From a virus, in IMG/VR virus record IMGVR_UViG_3300010400_000029, positions 1 to 45,914 of that record: a DNA stretch of 45,914 nt; one strand, 5' to 3'. A program made the translations under genes and the position numbers. The notes beneath the pieces are model-generated. The model was not told the origin of the DNA. It made no database searches and saw only the letters and a list, made by a program, of their open reading frames with translations. Of this stretch, positions 15,916-24,088 are shown one piece after another. How positions within the stretch are numbered: the first letter of the stretch is position 1; each line of letters opens with the position of its first letter.

Positions 15916-16275
15916 ATGTTCAATCGTTATTTACGTCAGTTTTATCAGTCGCCAGATGGTTTACTTCATGATGATTTAAACTCTGCGACTTTGGACACTG
16001 TTGCAAGCAATGTTATGCCGAGGCCTGTTACAATTGCTTCGGCTTCAACAATTGCACCTAGCACATTTCTAACCTTTCTAAGTGGTACAGTTCCACCTGT
16101 TACCATTACACCTCCGGCAACTGGTGCAACATTATTGGCGTTTGTTGGAACCAGTGCTACACCACCTGTTACTGCAACTACAGGTAACATCGCCATTGCA
16201 ACAACTATTGTGCAGAATAAGATGTTGCTAATGTGCTGGGATCCTTCCACTAATAAGTGGTATCCTAGCTACTAA
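15916..16275 (+). CDS. Capsid decoration-like protein B, paralogue of A
   Basis: 119 residues. From about 38 to the end it aligns with the 15587-15904 product (TIAPS, GTVPPVTITPP, TTGNIAIATTIVQNKML, KWYPSY). Its N-terminus (QFYQSPDGLLHD, 8-19) instead matches the start of the major capsid protein. So it looks like a chimera of a capsid-type N-terminal tag and a decoration domain. AGGAGA lies before the ATG. Confidence 0.6.
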   Translation: MFNRYLRQFYQSPDGLLHDDLNSATLDTVASNVMPRPVTIASASTIAPSTFLTFLSGTVPPVTITPPATGATLLAFVGTSATPPVTATTGNIAIATTIVQNKMLLMCWDPSTNKWYPSY

Positions 16276-16280
16276 CAAGT

Positions 16281-16350
16281 TTGGGTGCCTGATTGTTGGT
16301 AAATTATTACACCCGGTGGTAATTTATCGCAGGGACTTTCAGGCACCCAA
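16281..16350 (+). promoter_or_regulatory. Long RNA hairpin in the gap after the capsid genes
   Basis: A perfect 12-bp outer stem TTGGGTGCCTGA (16281-16292) pairs with 16339-16350. An inner 13-bp stem (16298-16310 with 16316-16328) has three G.U pairs and no mismatch in the plus-strand RNA. No U-tract follows, so it is not a normal terminator; TTAAGGAGA and the next ATG follow. It could be a processing site, mRNA stabiliser, attenuator or translational control element. Confidence 0.7.
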
Positions 16351-16364
16351 TTTAAGGAGAGAAA

Positions 16365-16619
16365 ATGACTGATAAGAAACATGATACAACGGTTGGCGGT
16401 GGCGTTGCCTATGATAAAAATGGCAATGTTCTAAAGGTTGGTGATTTGTATCGCGCGCCCGATGGCAAGATTTACAAAGTTAACGGTTTCACAGTTGAAA
16501 CTAAACCGGGAACGAATGCGCAGTATTCTCGTGATGTAGAAGCTGTTCCACCTGATACACCTTGGACAGATAGCGCAACAGGTTCACCTCAGCCACAGTC
16601 TATTATCTGGGGAAGTTAA
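16365..16619 (+). CDS. Small hypothetical virion-region protein
   Basis: 84 residues. AAGGAGA directly after the 16281-16350 hairpin drives the ATG. A beta segment (GDLYRAPDGKIYKVNGF) is followed by a Pro/Ser/Thr-rich acidic tail. Overlaps the next gene by TAATG. Not recognised. Confidence 0.6.
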   Translation: MTDKKHDTTVGGGVAYDKNGNVLKVGDLYRAPDGKIYKVNGFTVETKPGTNAQYSRDVEAVPPDTPWTDSATGSPQPQSIIWGS

Positions 16620-17170
16620 TGGAACCACTCGCTGTAATTAATGAACGATTGAAAGAAGTTTATGGGAAGGACGTTGTGAACGGCCTTCCTATTTATCGTG
16701 TAGTGTGGTCACATGACCAAATGGAAAAGAGGTTAATGAGTGTTACTGATAGTGGTATTCACTTATTAGAACCGGAAATTCGTGAAGTTCCTAAATATCG
16801 TCATTATATTAATAATAAGTGGGTTTTAGAGAATCTCGTAGAAGTTCCGCCATTTCAACAGAAAGAATTAGGAACACCAATTAGTTATGAACCTTTATTT
16901 GTTTTTGAAACTAATACCGGTCAGTTCCTACCATATAAGTGGGAAGCCATTGTATTCGTTATTAACACTGTCAGAGCAGCCAGAGGTCAGGAATCAATGT
17001 ATGCCAAATATGTTGACCCTGATAACCAAGACCCTGAATTAAGAGCTGATGAAAGAGTTAAGAAATTGCAAGACGAATTGTTTGGAAATGAGACAGAAGT
17101 TGGTGATGCGTTAGCTCATAAGCAGGGCGTTGGTTATACTGGTGGAATGTCATCTAAATTAATTCATTGA
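16619..17170 (+). CDS. Hypothetical protein, head/neck region
   Basis: 183 residues, soluble, mixed alpha/beta. A central aromatic-rich segment (LFVFETNTGQFLPYKWEAIVFV) is followed by a charged helical tail. Sits between capsid and adaptor genes. No motif recognised; a virion or assembly role is suggested by position only. Confidence 0.6.
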   Translation: MEPLAVINERLKEVYGKDVVNGLPIYRVVWSHDQMEKRLMSVTDSGIHLLEPEIREVPKYRHYINNKWVLENLVEVPPFQQKELGTPISYEPLFVFETNTGQFLPYKWEAIVFVINTVRAARGQESMYAKYVDPDNQDPELRADERVKKLQDELFGNETEVGDALAHKQGVGYTGGMSSKLIH

Positions 17171-17180
17171 GGATAAAATC

Positions 17181-17870
17181 ATGAGTGTAGTTGGTAATGC
17201 TCCTTGGCATGATATTCGTCGTAAGACAGTTCGCGCACCCATTAATCCCCTCGATAAAGCTACAGTATTCTCGATTTATCCGGTTCCTATTCATGAGAAG
17301 AAGATTACACTTCAACCGGGTGTATTTGATTTAGCTGCTGGAAGTTATGATAACCCTGCTCATTTAGTTGTTGGTCCTTCTAGTTGGTGGCGTGAATTAT
17401 CATTAGAGGAACCATTACTTGAAATTCCAGTTTCAGCTATTCTTATTGGCGAATCTATTGTTCGAGATTATTGCAATGGATTAGTTGAATGTGATATGAA
17501 TGAAAATATGCCTGGTATTTTCTTCATGCCTGGAATTGTTACTCCTGAAGCTCTTAAAGCACTTCATAAGCCAATTTTAGATCGCGCAGCAGAAAAACAA
17601 AAGAATTGGTATTTAAAATTAGTTGAAGCTGCTGATATTCTTTGGGCTAGAACTTCTGGTAATCCTCTTTCAATCAGCAATGATATGCGAATTGCTGCAG
17701 CTGAACTTAGTTTAACTAAAGATTGGATGAAGAATTACACTCAGATGGACCTTGTTCGTTGCAAGGCTTGTGGAACTCTCAATAATGCAAGTATTATTGT
17801 TTGTCCGAATTGCAAGGTCATTCTTGATCCTGAGAAATTTAAAACACTTGGTTTAGAATTCGCACGGTAA
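17181..17870 (+). CDS. Hypothetical protein with C-terminal zinc ribbon
   Basis: 229 residues. The N-terminal part is an uncharacterised domain with several Trp and Pro residues. The C-terminal ribbon has Cys194/Cys197 and Cys208/Cys211. AGGAT lies before the ATG. Location just before the head-tail adaptor suggests a head or neck protein. Confidence 0.6.
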   Translation: MSVVGNAPWHDIRRKTVRAPINPLDKATVFSIYPVPIHEKKITLQPGVFDLAAGSYDNPAHLVVGPSSWWRELSLEEPLLEIPVSAILIGESIVRDYCNGLVECDMNENMPGIFFMPGIVTPEALKALHKPILDRAAEKQKNWYLKLVEAADILWARTSGNPLSISNDMRIAAAELSLTKDWMKNYTQMDLVRCKACGTLNNASIIVCPNCKVILDPEKFKTLGLEFAR

Positions 17871-17874
17871 AAAT

Positions 17875-18558
17875 ATGGCCGCTCCAACTGTTGCAGATAT
17901 TTTAGATACGAGTGCTGTATTATTGAATGATGCAGCTAAATCGCAGTATACTTATGCGGTTCAGCTTCCTTATTATAATATGGCACAACGCGATCTCGAA
18001 AAGAAAATGGAACTAAATAATGTTCCAATTACTAATGAGGTCGCGCCTACTACTTTAATTGTAGCAGTTGGAGTTACCGCGCTTGATTTTACAACTACAC
18101 CAGCTTTACCATCTGATTTAATTGAAATTCAGCAAATTAATGAAAGATTAAATGGTTCATCGGAAGATTATCTTCCAATGACACGGAGAGAATTCTTACC
18201 ACCATTAGTTGAGCAGATTGAATCTTTACTTTGGTGGACTTGGCAGAATCAACAGGTTAGATTTCTTGGTGCTACCACGGCGCGCCAGCTTCAATTACAG
18301 TATATCGCAAACCGATTACCAAAAGTCACATCTACAGCAACTTCAATTGCATTAATTAATGCTCAGTCATTTCTTGAATATCGAACTGCTGCTCTTTGTG
18401 CTGAATTTGTTGGTGAAAATCCAACTCGTGCTACATCATTAAATGGTAATGCTGCTATAGCAATGGATGATTTTTTAGGAATTTCTATTAAGGGTCGTCA
18501 AGCTATTGCAACGCGCCGACGCCCATTTATGGCTGCTTACAAAAATAGAGGTTGGTAG
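17875..18558 (+). CDS. Head-tail adaptor-like protein
   Basis: 227 residues. The start VADILDTSAVLLNDAAKSQYTYAVQLPYYNMAQRDLEKKM is the helical opening I associate with podovirus adaptors (P22 gp4-like, DUF6682-like). An LPSDLIEIQQINER strand region follows, then a helical tail that ends basic. It would dock under the portal. Followed at once by the tail hub gene. Confidence 0.6.
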   Translation: MAAPTVADILDTSAVLLNDAAKSQYTYAVQLPYYNMAQRDLEKKMELNNVPITNEVAPTTLIVAVGVTALDFTTTPALPSDLIEIQQINERLNGSSEDYLPMTRREFLPPLVEQIESLLWWTWQNQQVRFLGATTARQLQLQYIANRLPKVTSTATSIALINAQSFLEYRTAALCAEFVGENPTRATSLNGNAAIAMDDFLGISIKGRQAIATRRRPFMAAYKNRGW

Positions 18559-20453
18559 TGCGCGATCACACACCTTTAAAACTAGAAGAATTTCAAGGTT
18601 ACTGGAATCGTGGTGATATAGATACTTGTCCGCCAGAATACCAAACTGAATTCATTAATTACCAAACTTTAGAATCAGGATTTAAAACTCGATTTGGATT
18701 ATCTCCTGCTAATACAGATAATGTCAATGTTTTAAGAATTTATCCTTATTTTGATGCACCTGCTGGTGATGGATTCTTAGAATTAAGAAGCGATAACAAA
18801 ATTTATCATGTTATTGGAGCTATTGGCGCGTGGAGTGTATTTCAGGTAAGTAATGCTATTACCGGAATGACAGATTTTGGATTTGTCTCTATTAATGGCA
18901 AAGCATTTATTAGTCCATCAGTAAATAACAATTTATCAGGTTTAACTGGTGAATTTGTTTATGTTTACAATGGTGATGGTGCTACAATGATGCGGAAAGC
19001 TGCTGGAACTGCACCAACTCTAGCAGAAGGCAACATGACGGCGGCAAATTCGGCTACAGCAGGTAATGTTGAAGCTGGAATACATGTTTTTGGCGTGGTT
19101 TATGAGACAAATTCAGGTTTTTTAACTCAAATTGGTGCGGTTACACCAACAGTTACTGCACCAGGTAATAAAAAAGTAGACTTGGCAGCAATTCCTGTAT
19201 TTGGTGGAGGTGGAGGAACATTAATTACCAAACGACACATTGTAGCTAGTAAATTAATTGCTGCTGCTACATATAATAACGATCCTACTTCATATCAGTT
19301 ATTCTTTGTTCCTAATGGGACAATTAATGATAATACTACTACAACTTTAACAGTTAATTTCTTTGATTCAGAATTAATCACTGATGCTTCGCATTTATTA
19401 GATTTACTTAGTTCAATTCCGGCTGTAGGCGGTTTAGGAACTTATCATAATCGAATGTTAGCATGGGATTATGATGGTGGAATTCATATTGTTTTAGTTT
19501 CTTATGCTGGTGAACCTGAAGCATTTGATGCTGTTAATGGATTATTAACTGTTCCCAGAGAAGGAACGGGTATTACATATTGTCAAGAATATCGTGATGT
19601 TCTATATGTAATGAAATTCAATAAAATGATGGCATTTAATGATAATGGAGATGTTCCAACATCATGGCCATCAGCAGTTGTTGATCAGGGTTTGGGTTGT
19701 GGTAAACATGGTATTTCCACTGTTGGAATTTATGGTGGAACTAACGTAGAATCATTCATTTTACTTAATGACCAAGGTGTATATGTATTCACAGGAAGTA
19801 TGAATACACCTGAATTAAGTTATGCAATTAAAGATTATTGGGCTAGTATTACTCCATTTAATATCAATGTAGGTCAAGTTTCAGCTTATACTGATCCTTT
19901 GCATCAGGATTTAATTATTGTAATTCCCCAATTTAATACAGTTTTAGTTGGCGATTATTCTAATGGATTAAATGCTGAAAAAATTAAGTGGCAAAAGTGG
20001 ACTTTTACTCATAGTATGGTTACTTTAATGCTATGGGATAAAACCAATATTCTTTTCTTGGGATGTGATGTAGGTGTCCACTATATTAATAGCGCTGCTA
20101 CTAATGATACTTATAACGGTGCTAGCGCAGTTAAAATTCCTGATCCTACTATTATCTCAGCTTATTTACCTAATGCTGATGACGAGAATATCAATCACTA
20201 CGGGGGTATTAGGTATCGCGTTGTTGGTACTGGTAATCTTATATCTACGCTCTTAGGATTAGATTCAACAATTACTAATCCATTAGCAAATACGGCTTTA
20301 GCAAGTTCACCAGGAACGGAACCATTTCTATTAGCTAATTTAATGTCGCAAAAAGCTAGATTACAGATCATAACTAGCACAATTAATGATTTCGCTAAAT
20401 TTAACCGTATTACTCTTTATACTAAAGAAATTTATACAGGTTATCCACAGTAA
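18558..20453 (+). CDS. Tail hub / beta-propeller nozzle protein
   Basis: 631 residues from GTG at 18558, in a TAGTG overlap with the adaptor stop; a TTG at 18552 is the in-frame alternative. The sequence repeats blade-like segments rich in Gly, Tyr and Trp (for example GTYHNRMLAWDYDGG, YRDVLYVMKFNKMMAFND, FILLNDQGVYVFTGS), as in the beta-propeller tail nozzle/stabilisation proteins of short-tailed phages. Position after the adaptor fits. Confidence 0.65.
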   Translation: MRDHTPLKLEEFQGYWNRGDIDTCPPEYQTEFINYQTLESGFKTRFGLSPANTDNVNVLRIYPYFDAPAGDGFLELRSDNKIYHVIGAIGAWSVFQVSNAITGMTDFGFVSINGKAFISPSVNNNLSGLTGEFVYVYNGDGATMMRKAAGTAPTLAEGNMTAANSATAGNVEAGIHVFGVVYETNSGFLTQIGAVTPTVTAPGNKKVDLAAIPVFGGGGGTLITKRHIVASKLIAAATYNNDPTSYQLFFVPNGTINDNTTTTLTVNFFDSELITDASHLLDLLSSIPAVGGLGTYHNRMLAWDYDGGIHIVLVSYAGEPEAFDAVNGLLTVPREGTGITYCQEYRDVLYVMKFNKMMAFNDNGDVPTSWPSAVVDQGLGCGKHGISTVGIYGGTNVESFILLNDQGVYVFTGSMNTPELSYAIKDYWASITPFNINVGQVSAYTDPLHQDLIIVIPQFNTVLVGDYSNGLNAEKIKWQKWTFTHSMVTLMLWDKTNILFLGCDVGVHYINSAATNDTYNGASAVKIPDPTIISAYLPNADDENINHYGGIRYRVVGTGNLISTLLGLDSTITNPLANTALASSPGTEPFLLANLMSQKARLQIITSTINDFAKFNRITLYTKEIYTGYPQ

Positions 20454-21244
20454 TGGGGTTTCAGCAGCCTCCAACTTTACCTGATTATGCAAAGCTAATA
20501 ACTAGTTTGAATGAATCAACTGTGCAGAAATGGAATCCTGCACTTTATCAAATTTTAAAGAATTTAATTCAAGCAGTTCAACAGTCTCAAGATGTAATTG
20601 TTAATAACGCAGCAGATGTTATTAACAATTTTAGTGGTGGGGGATTAACTAGTGTTGCTGTTGATCCTGCTGGAGCAATATTAGGTGATGGAACACCAGG
20701 TGGTCCATTAAGAGTTCAAGTTGATGGAACAACTATTCAAATTCTTGCTGATACATTAGTTGCATCAGCGGGATTAACTGCTTTTGGGGTAAATTTTACA
20801 CAAGTTTGGGTTAATGGTTCTATTGGTGGTGGTGGTTTAACTATTTCACCAAATTCAACAATTGGAACAATTTCGGGAGTTCCAAATTTTGTAATTGCTC
20901 CAATTAAAATTTATTGTTCAGCACATCAAGATGATAATGGTGGAGTTCCTAATAACGGGATAGCAACTCCTACATCTAGTGCTGAATTAGTTTTCAATAC
21001 TACCGGATTTCCGGTTATTGGAACTACTTCAGCTAATATATTTTTTGCATCAGTTGGAAATCATAATCAAACTAGTTTAAATGAACCTGTAGCAGCTTTG
21101 GTAGCGGGTGCGCTTCTTAATGATTATAAGGGTAAGGATGTCATAGTAAGAACTACTAATACTGGAAATGTTACTGTAACAGGTAATACTATTATGAATA
21201 TTACTACAACTGTTGGTGTTGCTTATTTATTAATTCCCGCTTAA
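20453..21244 (+). CDS. Tail fibre/spike protein
   Basis: 263 residues. A helical N-terminal part (about 1-60) could attach it to the tail. A Gly-rich turn and a long Thr/Asn/Val/Ile-rich beta region follow, ending TTTVGVAYLLIPA, as in fibre tips. Starts with TAATG after the tail hub gene. Receptor-binding role inferred. Confidence 0.6.
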   Translation: MGFQQPPTLPDYAKLITSLNESTVQKWNPALYQILKNLIQAVQQSQDVIVNNAADVINNFSGGGLTSVAVDPAGAILGDGTPGGPLRVQVDGTTIQILADTLVASAGLTAFGVNFTQVWVNGSIGGGGLTISPNSTIGTISGVPNFVIAPIKIYCSAHQDDNGGVPNNGIATPTSSAELVFNTTGFPVIGTTSANIFFASVGNHNQTSLNEPVAALVAGALLNDYKGKDVIVRTTNTGNVTVTGNTIMNITTTVGVAYLLIPA

Positions 21245-21245
21245 T

Positions 21246-21623
21246 ATGATTATTCGTTCTTTTGATCCTAGAGATTATGAAAAACTACAACGAATCCATG
21301 AGCGATTCTATAAAGAAGAATTCTCATTTGATGATTTTTGCTCAAAATTCATGGATTTCTTTGTAGTTGTTGAGAATGACGAAATTGTATTAGCTGGTGG
21401 TGTTAGGGCTATTGCTGAATCAGTGATAATGACTAACAAAGATATACCAGTTGAAATTAAAAGGCGCGCGCTTTTAACTATGCTTCAAACCCAGTTATTT
21501 ACTTGTGGTAAACTTGGTTATAGTCAACTTCATGCGTTTATTCAAGATGATAACTGGAAACGACATTTAATTAAAGCTGGTTTTAAACCCTGTAAAGGTG
21601 ACGCGCTTTTTATTGAGGTATAA
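21246..21623 (+). CDS. GNAT-fold acetyltransferase-like protein
   Basis: 125 residues. The order IIRSFDPRDYEKLQRIHERF, FFVVVENDEIVLAGGVRAI, a helical region and a final WKRHLIKAGFKPCKGDALFIEV matches the GNAT fold. The acetyl-CoA loop is not clear. Small GNAT-like proteins occur between tail and internal virion genes in several podoviruses (compare the T7 gp13 family). It may be structural or catalytic. Confidence 0.6.
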   Translation: MIIRSFDPRDYEKLQRIHERFYKEEFSFDDFCSKFMDFFVVVENDEIVLAGGVRAIAESVIMTNKDIPVEIKRRALLTMLQTQLFTCGKLGYSQLHAFIQDDNWKRHLIKAGFKPCKGDALFIEV

Positions 21624-23096
21624 ATGGCTAAGGGTGATTCAGATAAAGCTCAAAACCAAATTGATTATCAGGGTACAACTCAACGAAATAACCTGAATAA
21701 TTTGGCAACGAGTAATCAGGCTACACAACAGAATTTCCAGTCACTTTATGGACCTGCTGTTGCCACAAATTTAAAAAATTATGGAGATGTTCAATCTTCC
21801 TATGATAATTTTTTAAATGGAATGCCTAATCAGGCTAGTTTATATAGCACGTTTTTAGGCCCAAGATATGCGGGAGCGACACAAGCAGGGCCAGCATCAT
21901 CAACTTTAGCTGGCGCATTACAACCTGCTAGTGATCATCCTGTAGACCAACTTTTAGCAAAATATGGTAAAACTGATACAGGTCCGGGTTCTGGTGTAAC
22001 TGACGCAGGTTATTGGAAACAGAAATATGATTCTACGGGTGATCCATACTATTTAGGTCGTCTAGAAGATGACTTAAAAGGTAATGGTATGGATTCTTTA
22101 AGTGGTTCTTCTAGCAGCACAAGTGGTGTAACACCACAAGGTAGAGCAGCCATTGATAAAGCTATTGCTGGTTATGGTGGTTTTGCTGATACTGGTGGAT
22201 TCTCTCCAGCTGATATTTCCGCGATTCGCGCAAGAAGTGTTGCGCCAATTCGCAGTATGGCGGACCAGAATACTCAGGAAATTAATAGACAAGCTGCTAT
22301 TAGAGGTACGGGATATTCACCTAATACTGCTGCAGCAATCGCAAAAGTGGCTCGTGATTCGAATTATGCGGCGGGTGATACTGCAACTAATGCTGAAGCT
22401 GCTATTGCCCAATTAGTTCAGCAAGGTAAATTATATGGATTAGGCGGATTATCTTCAACTGGATTATCTGACCAAGCCAATGCTACACAGAATAGATTAG
22501 CTGATTTAGCTAATACTACTCAAAATAGAGGATTAGATTTATCTGCTATTTCAGGTGCGGGAAATCAGCAATTAGGTGCATTAAGTGGTAAAACATCACT
22601 TTATGGAACCACACCCGGTTTAAGTAATATGTTTGGTAATCAGGTATTAGGTGCTGGTAGTCAAGGTGTGCAAATTGGTGGATTACAGAACCAATTAGCA
22701 CAAATGATTATCAATGGTCAACTTGGTAAAGCAACTATTCCCGGTAATTATCAATCTGCATTAGGCAATATTGGTTCTGGTATGGGATTACTTGGTAGTT
22801 TAATGGGTGGATTAGGCGGATTAGGTGGAGGTGGTGGTTCTGGTTTATTAGGATTAATTCCGGGATTAGGCGGTGGTGGTGGTGGAACACCAATAGGTAG
22901 TGCCAATCCTGGTTATGCTGGTAGTGATCAATTTGGTGATTATTTACCGGGATATGATACTGTTGGTGGTAATTATGGTTCATTCCCAACTGATCCTAGT
23001 GGTGGAACTGGTATTGGTCCCGGTATGGCAAATTTCTATGCTGGATTAGGTTCTAGTGGTGGTGCTGAACCTGTTGATTATTACGGGAAACCATAA
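21624..23096 (+). CDS. Internal virion/ejection protein
   Basis: 490 residues. Gln/Asn-rich helical N-terminus, and a segment near 125-150 (DAGYWKQKYDSTGDPYYLGRLEDD) of a kind recurrent in phage internal and tail proteins. A long Ala-rich helical centre follows, then a Gly-rich, partly hydrophobic C-terminus (about 385-430) that could insert into a membrane. First of three large proteins ahead of the convergence point. DNA ejection role inferred. Confidence 0.55.
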   Translation: MAKGDSDKAQNQIDYQGTTQRNNLNNLATSNQATQQNFQSLYGPAVATNLKNYGDVQSSYDNFLNGMPNQASLYSTFLGPRYAGATQAGPASSTLAGALQPASDHPVDQLLAKYGKTDTGPGSGVTDAGYWKQKYDSTGDPYYLGRLEDDLKGNGMDSLSGSSSSTSGVTPQGRAAIDKAIAGYGGFADTGGFSPADISAIRARSVAPIRSMADQNTQEINRQAAIRGTGYSPNTAAAIAKVARDSNYAAGDTATNAEAAIAQLVQQGKLYGLGGLSSTGLSDQANATQNRLADLANTTQNRGLDLSAISGAGNQQLGALSGKTSLYGTTPGLSNMFGNQVLGAGSQGVQIGGLQNQLAQMIINGQLGKATIPGNYQSALGNIGSGMGLLGSLMGGLGGLGGGGGSGLLGLIPGLGGGGGGTPIGSANPGYAGSDQFGDYLPGYDTVGGNYGSFPTDPSGGTGIGPGMANFYAGLGSSGGAEPVDYYGKP

Positions 23097-24088
23097 TGGA
23101 CATCCAATCATTTCTTAGGTTAAAGAATTTATTTCCACAACCAATGGCTCAGCCAGGATTAGATACTTATTCTAATTCTGCTGATACAATGATGCCGCCA
23201 TTATCAGGATTAGATAATACTCCCGCGCCTGATACTAATAGTAACTTATTAGAAGCATTCCAGCCACGACATACCATTAGTGATCAATATACCTCTGCAT
23301 TAAGTAGTATGCCCCAACGTCCACAACCAGGGGCATTACGTAATGTAGCTGCAGCTATTGCTGGTATGGGTGCTGGTGCAAGTGCGCAAGGTATATCTGG
23401 TGGTCAACCTATTGGATTTAAATATGATCCAAGAATGGCTGATATTGCATCAGATAAGGTCAAATATGGTGATTATGATAATCAATTAGCTGATTGGCAA
23501 AATCAGGTTAAAGCATTAGGATTAGGTGCTAATGAAGAAGATAGAGCTAATTTAGGTGAGGCTAAGAGATTAGCCGGAAATGCTGATAGAGATATTAAAC
23601 AGCAAGGAATGGATATTAAACAGCAGGCTATTGATGTTGCTTGGCAGAAAGAAAATGATATTTTCGAAACCAAGAAACGTCAAGATTCCGATAAAGTTAA
23701 TCATTGGAATGCTCAAGAGAAGAATGCTGCTGATGCACTAAAATTAAAGCCAACTCCTGAAAATCAGCAAAAATTAGCTGAAGCTAGAATTAAGGCTCAA
23801 AATGCGCGAACTGAGGCACAAGCTACTATCGCTGAGCAGAAATTAGCCGAAGCTAAGATGCAACATGAAAAAGTAATGGCAGAACTTGAAATGCGCCGTC
23901 AAGCGATGTCAAAGCAAACTGATACCACAGTTAATTATGATGCTAATGGTAATATTGTTGGTAAGCGAATTACTTCACAGCCTATGGGTGGTCAGGTTAT
24001 AACTGATCCTGAAACTGGACATAGATACGATACTACCACATGGTCTGCTGCTGATATTGCTGCGGCTAAAGCAAAGGGTTGGAGATAA
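23096..24088 (+). CDS. Coiled-coil internal virion/ejection protein
   Basis: 330 residues. Pro/Ser/Asn-rich N-terminal 80 residues, a short hydrophobic Ala/Gly segment near 80-105, then a long coiled coil (about 150-270). The C-terminal segment is polar with an ADIAAAKAKGWR-type end seen in phage head-tail and internal proteins. Overlaps both neighbours by TAATG. Confidence 0.55.
   Translation: MDIQSFLRLKNLFPQPMAQPGLDTYSNSADTMMPPLSGLDNTPAPDTNSNLLEAFQPRHTISDQYTSALSSMPQRPQPGALRNVAAAIAGMGAGASAQGISGGQPIGFKYDPRMADIASDKVKYGDYDNQLADWQNQVKALGLGANEEDRANLGEAKRLAGNADRDIKQQGMDIKQQAIDVAWQKENDIFETKKRQDSDKVNHWNAQEKNAADALKLKPTPENQQKLAEARIKAQNARTEAQATIAEQKLAEAKMQHEKVMAELEMRRQAMSKQTDTTVNYDANGNIVGKRITSQPMGGQVITDPETGHRYDTTTWSAADIAAAKAKGWR

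Noticed and set aside
16281-16350. Rho-independent terminator
   Set aside because: Strong stem but followed by AATTTAAGG rather than a U-run, and the operon continues.
22735-22989. Minus-strand His/Asn-rich frame
   Set aside because: Mirror of Gly-rich codons (GGT) in the ejection protein; not a real protein.
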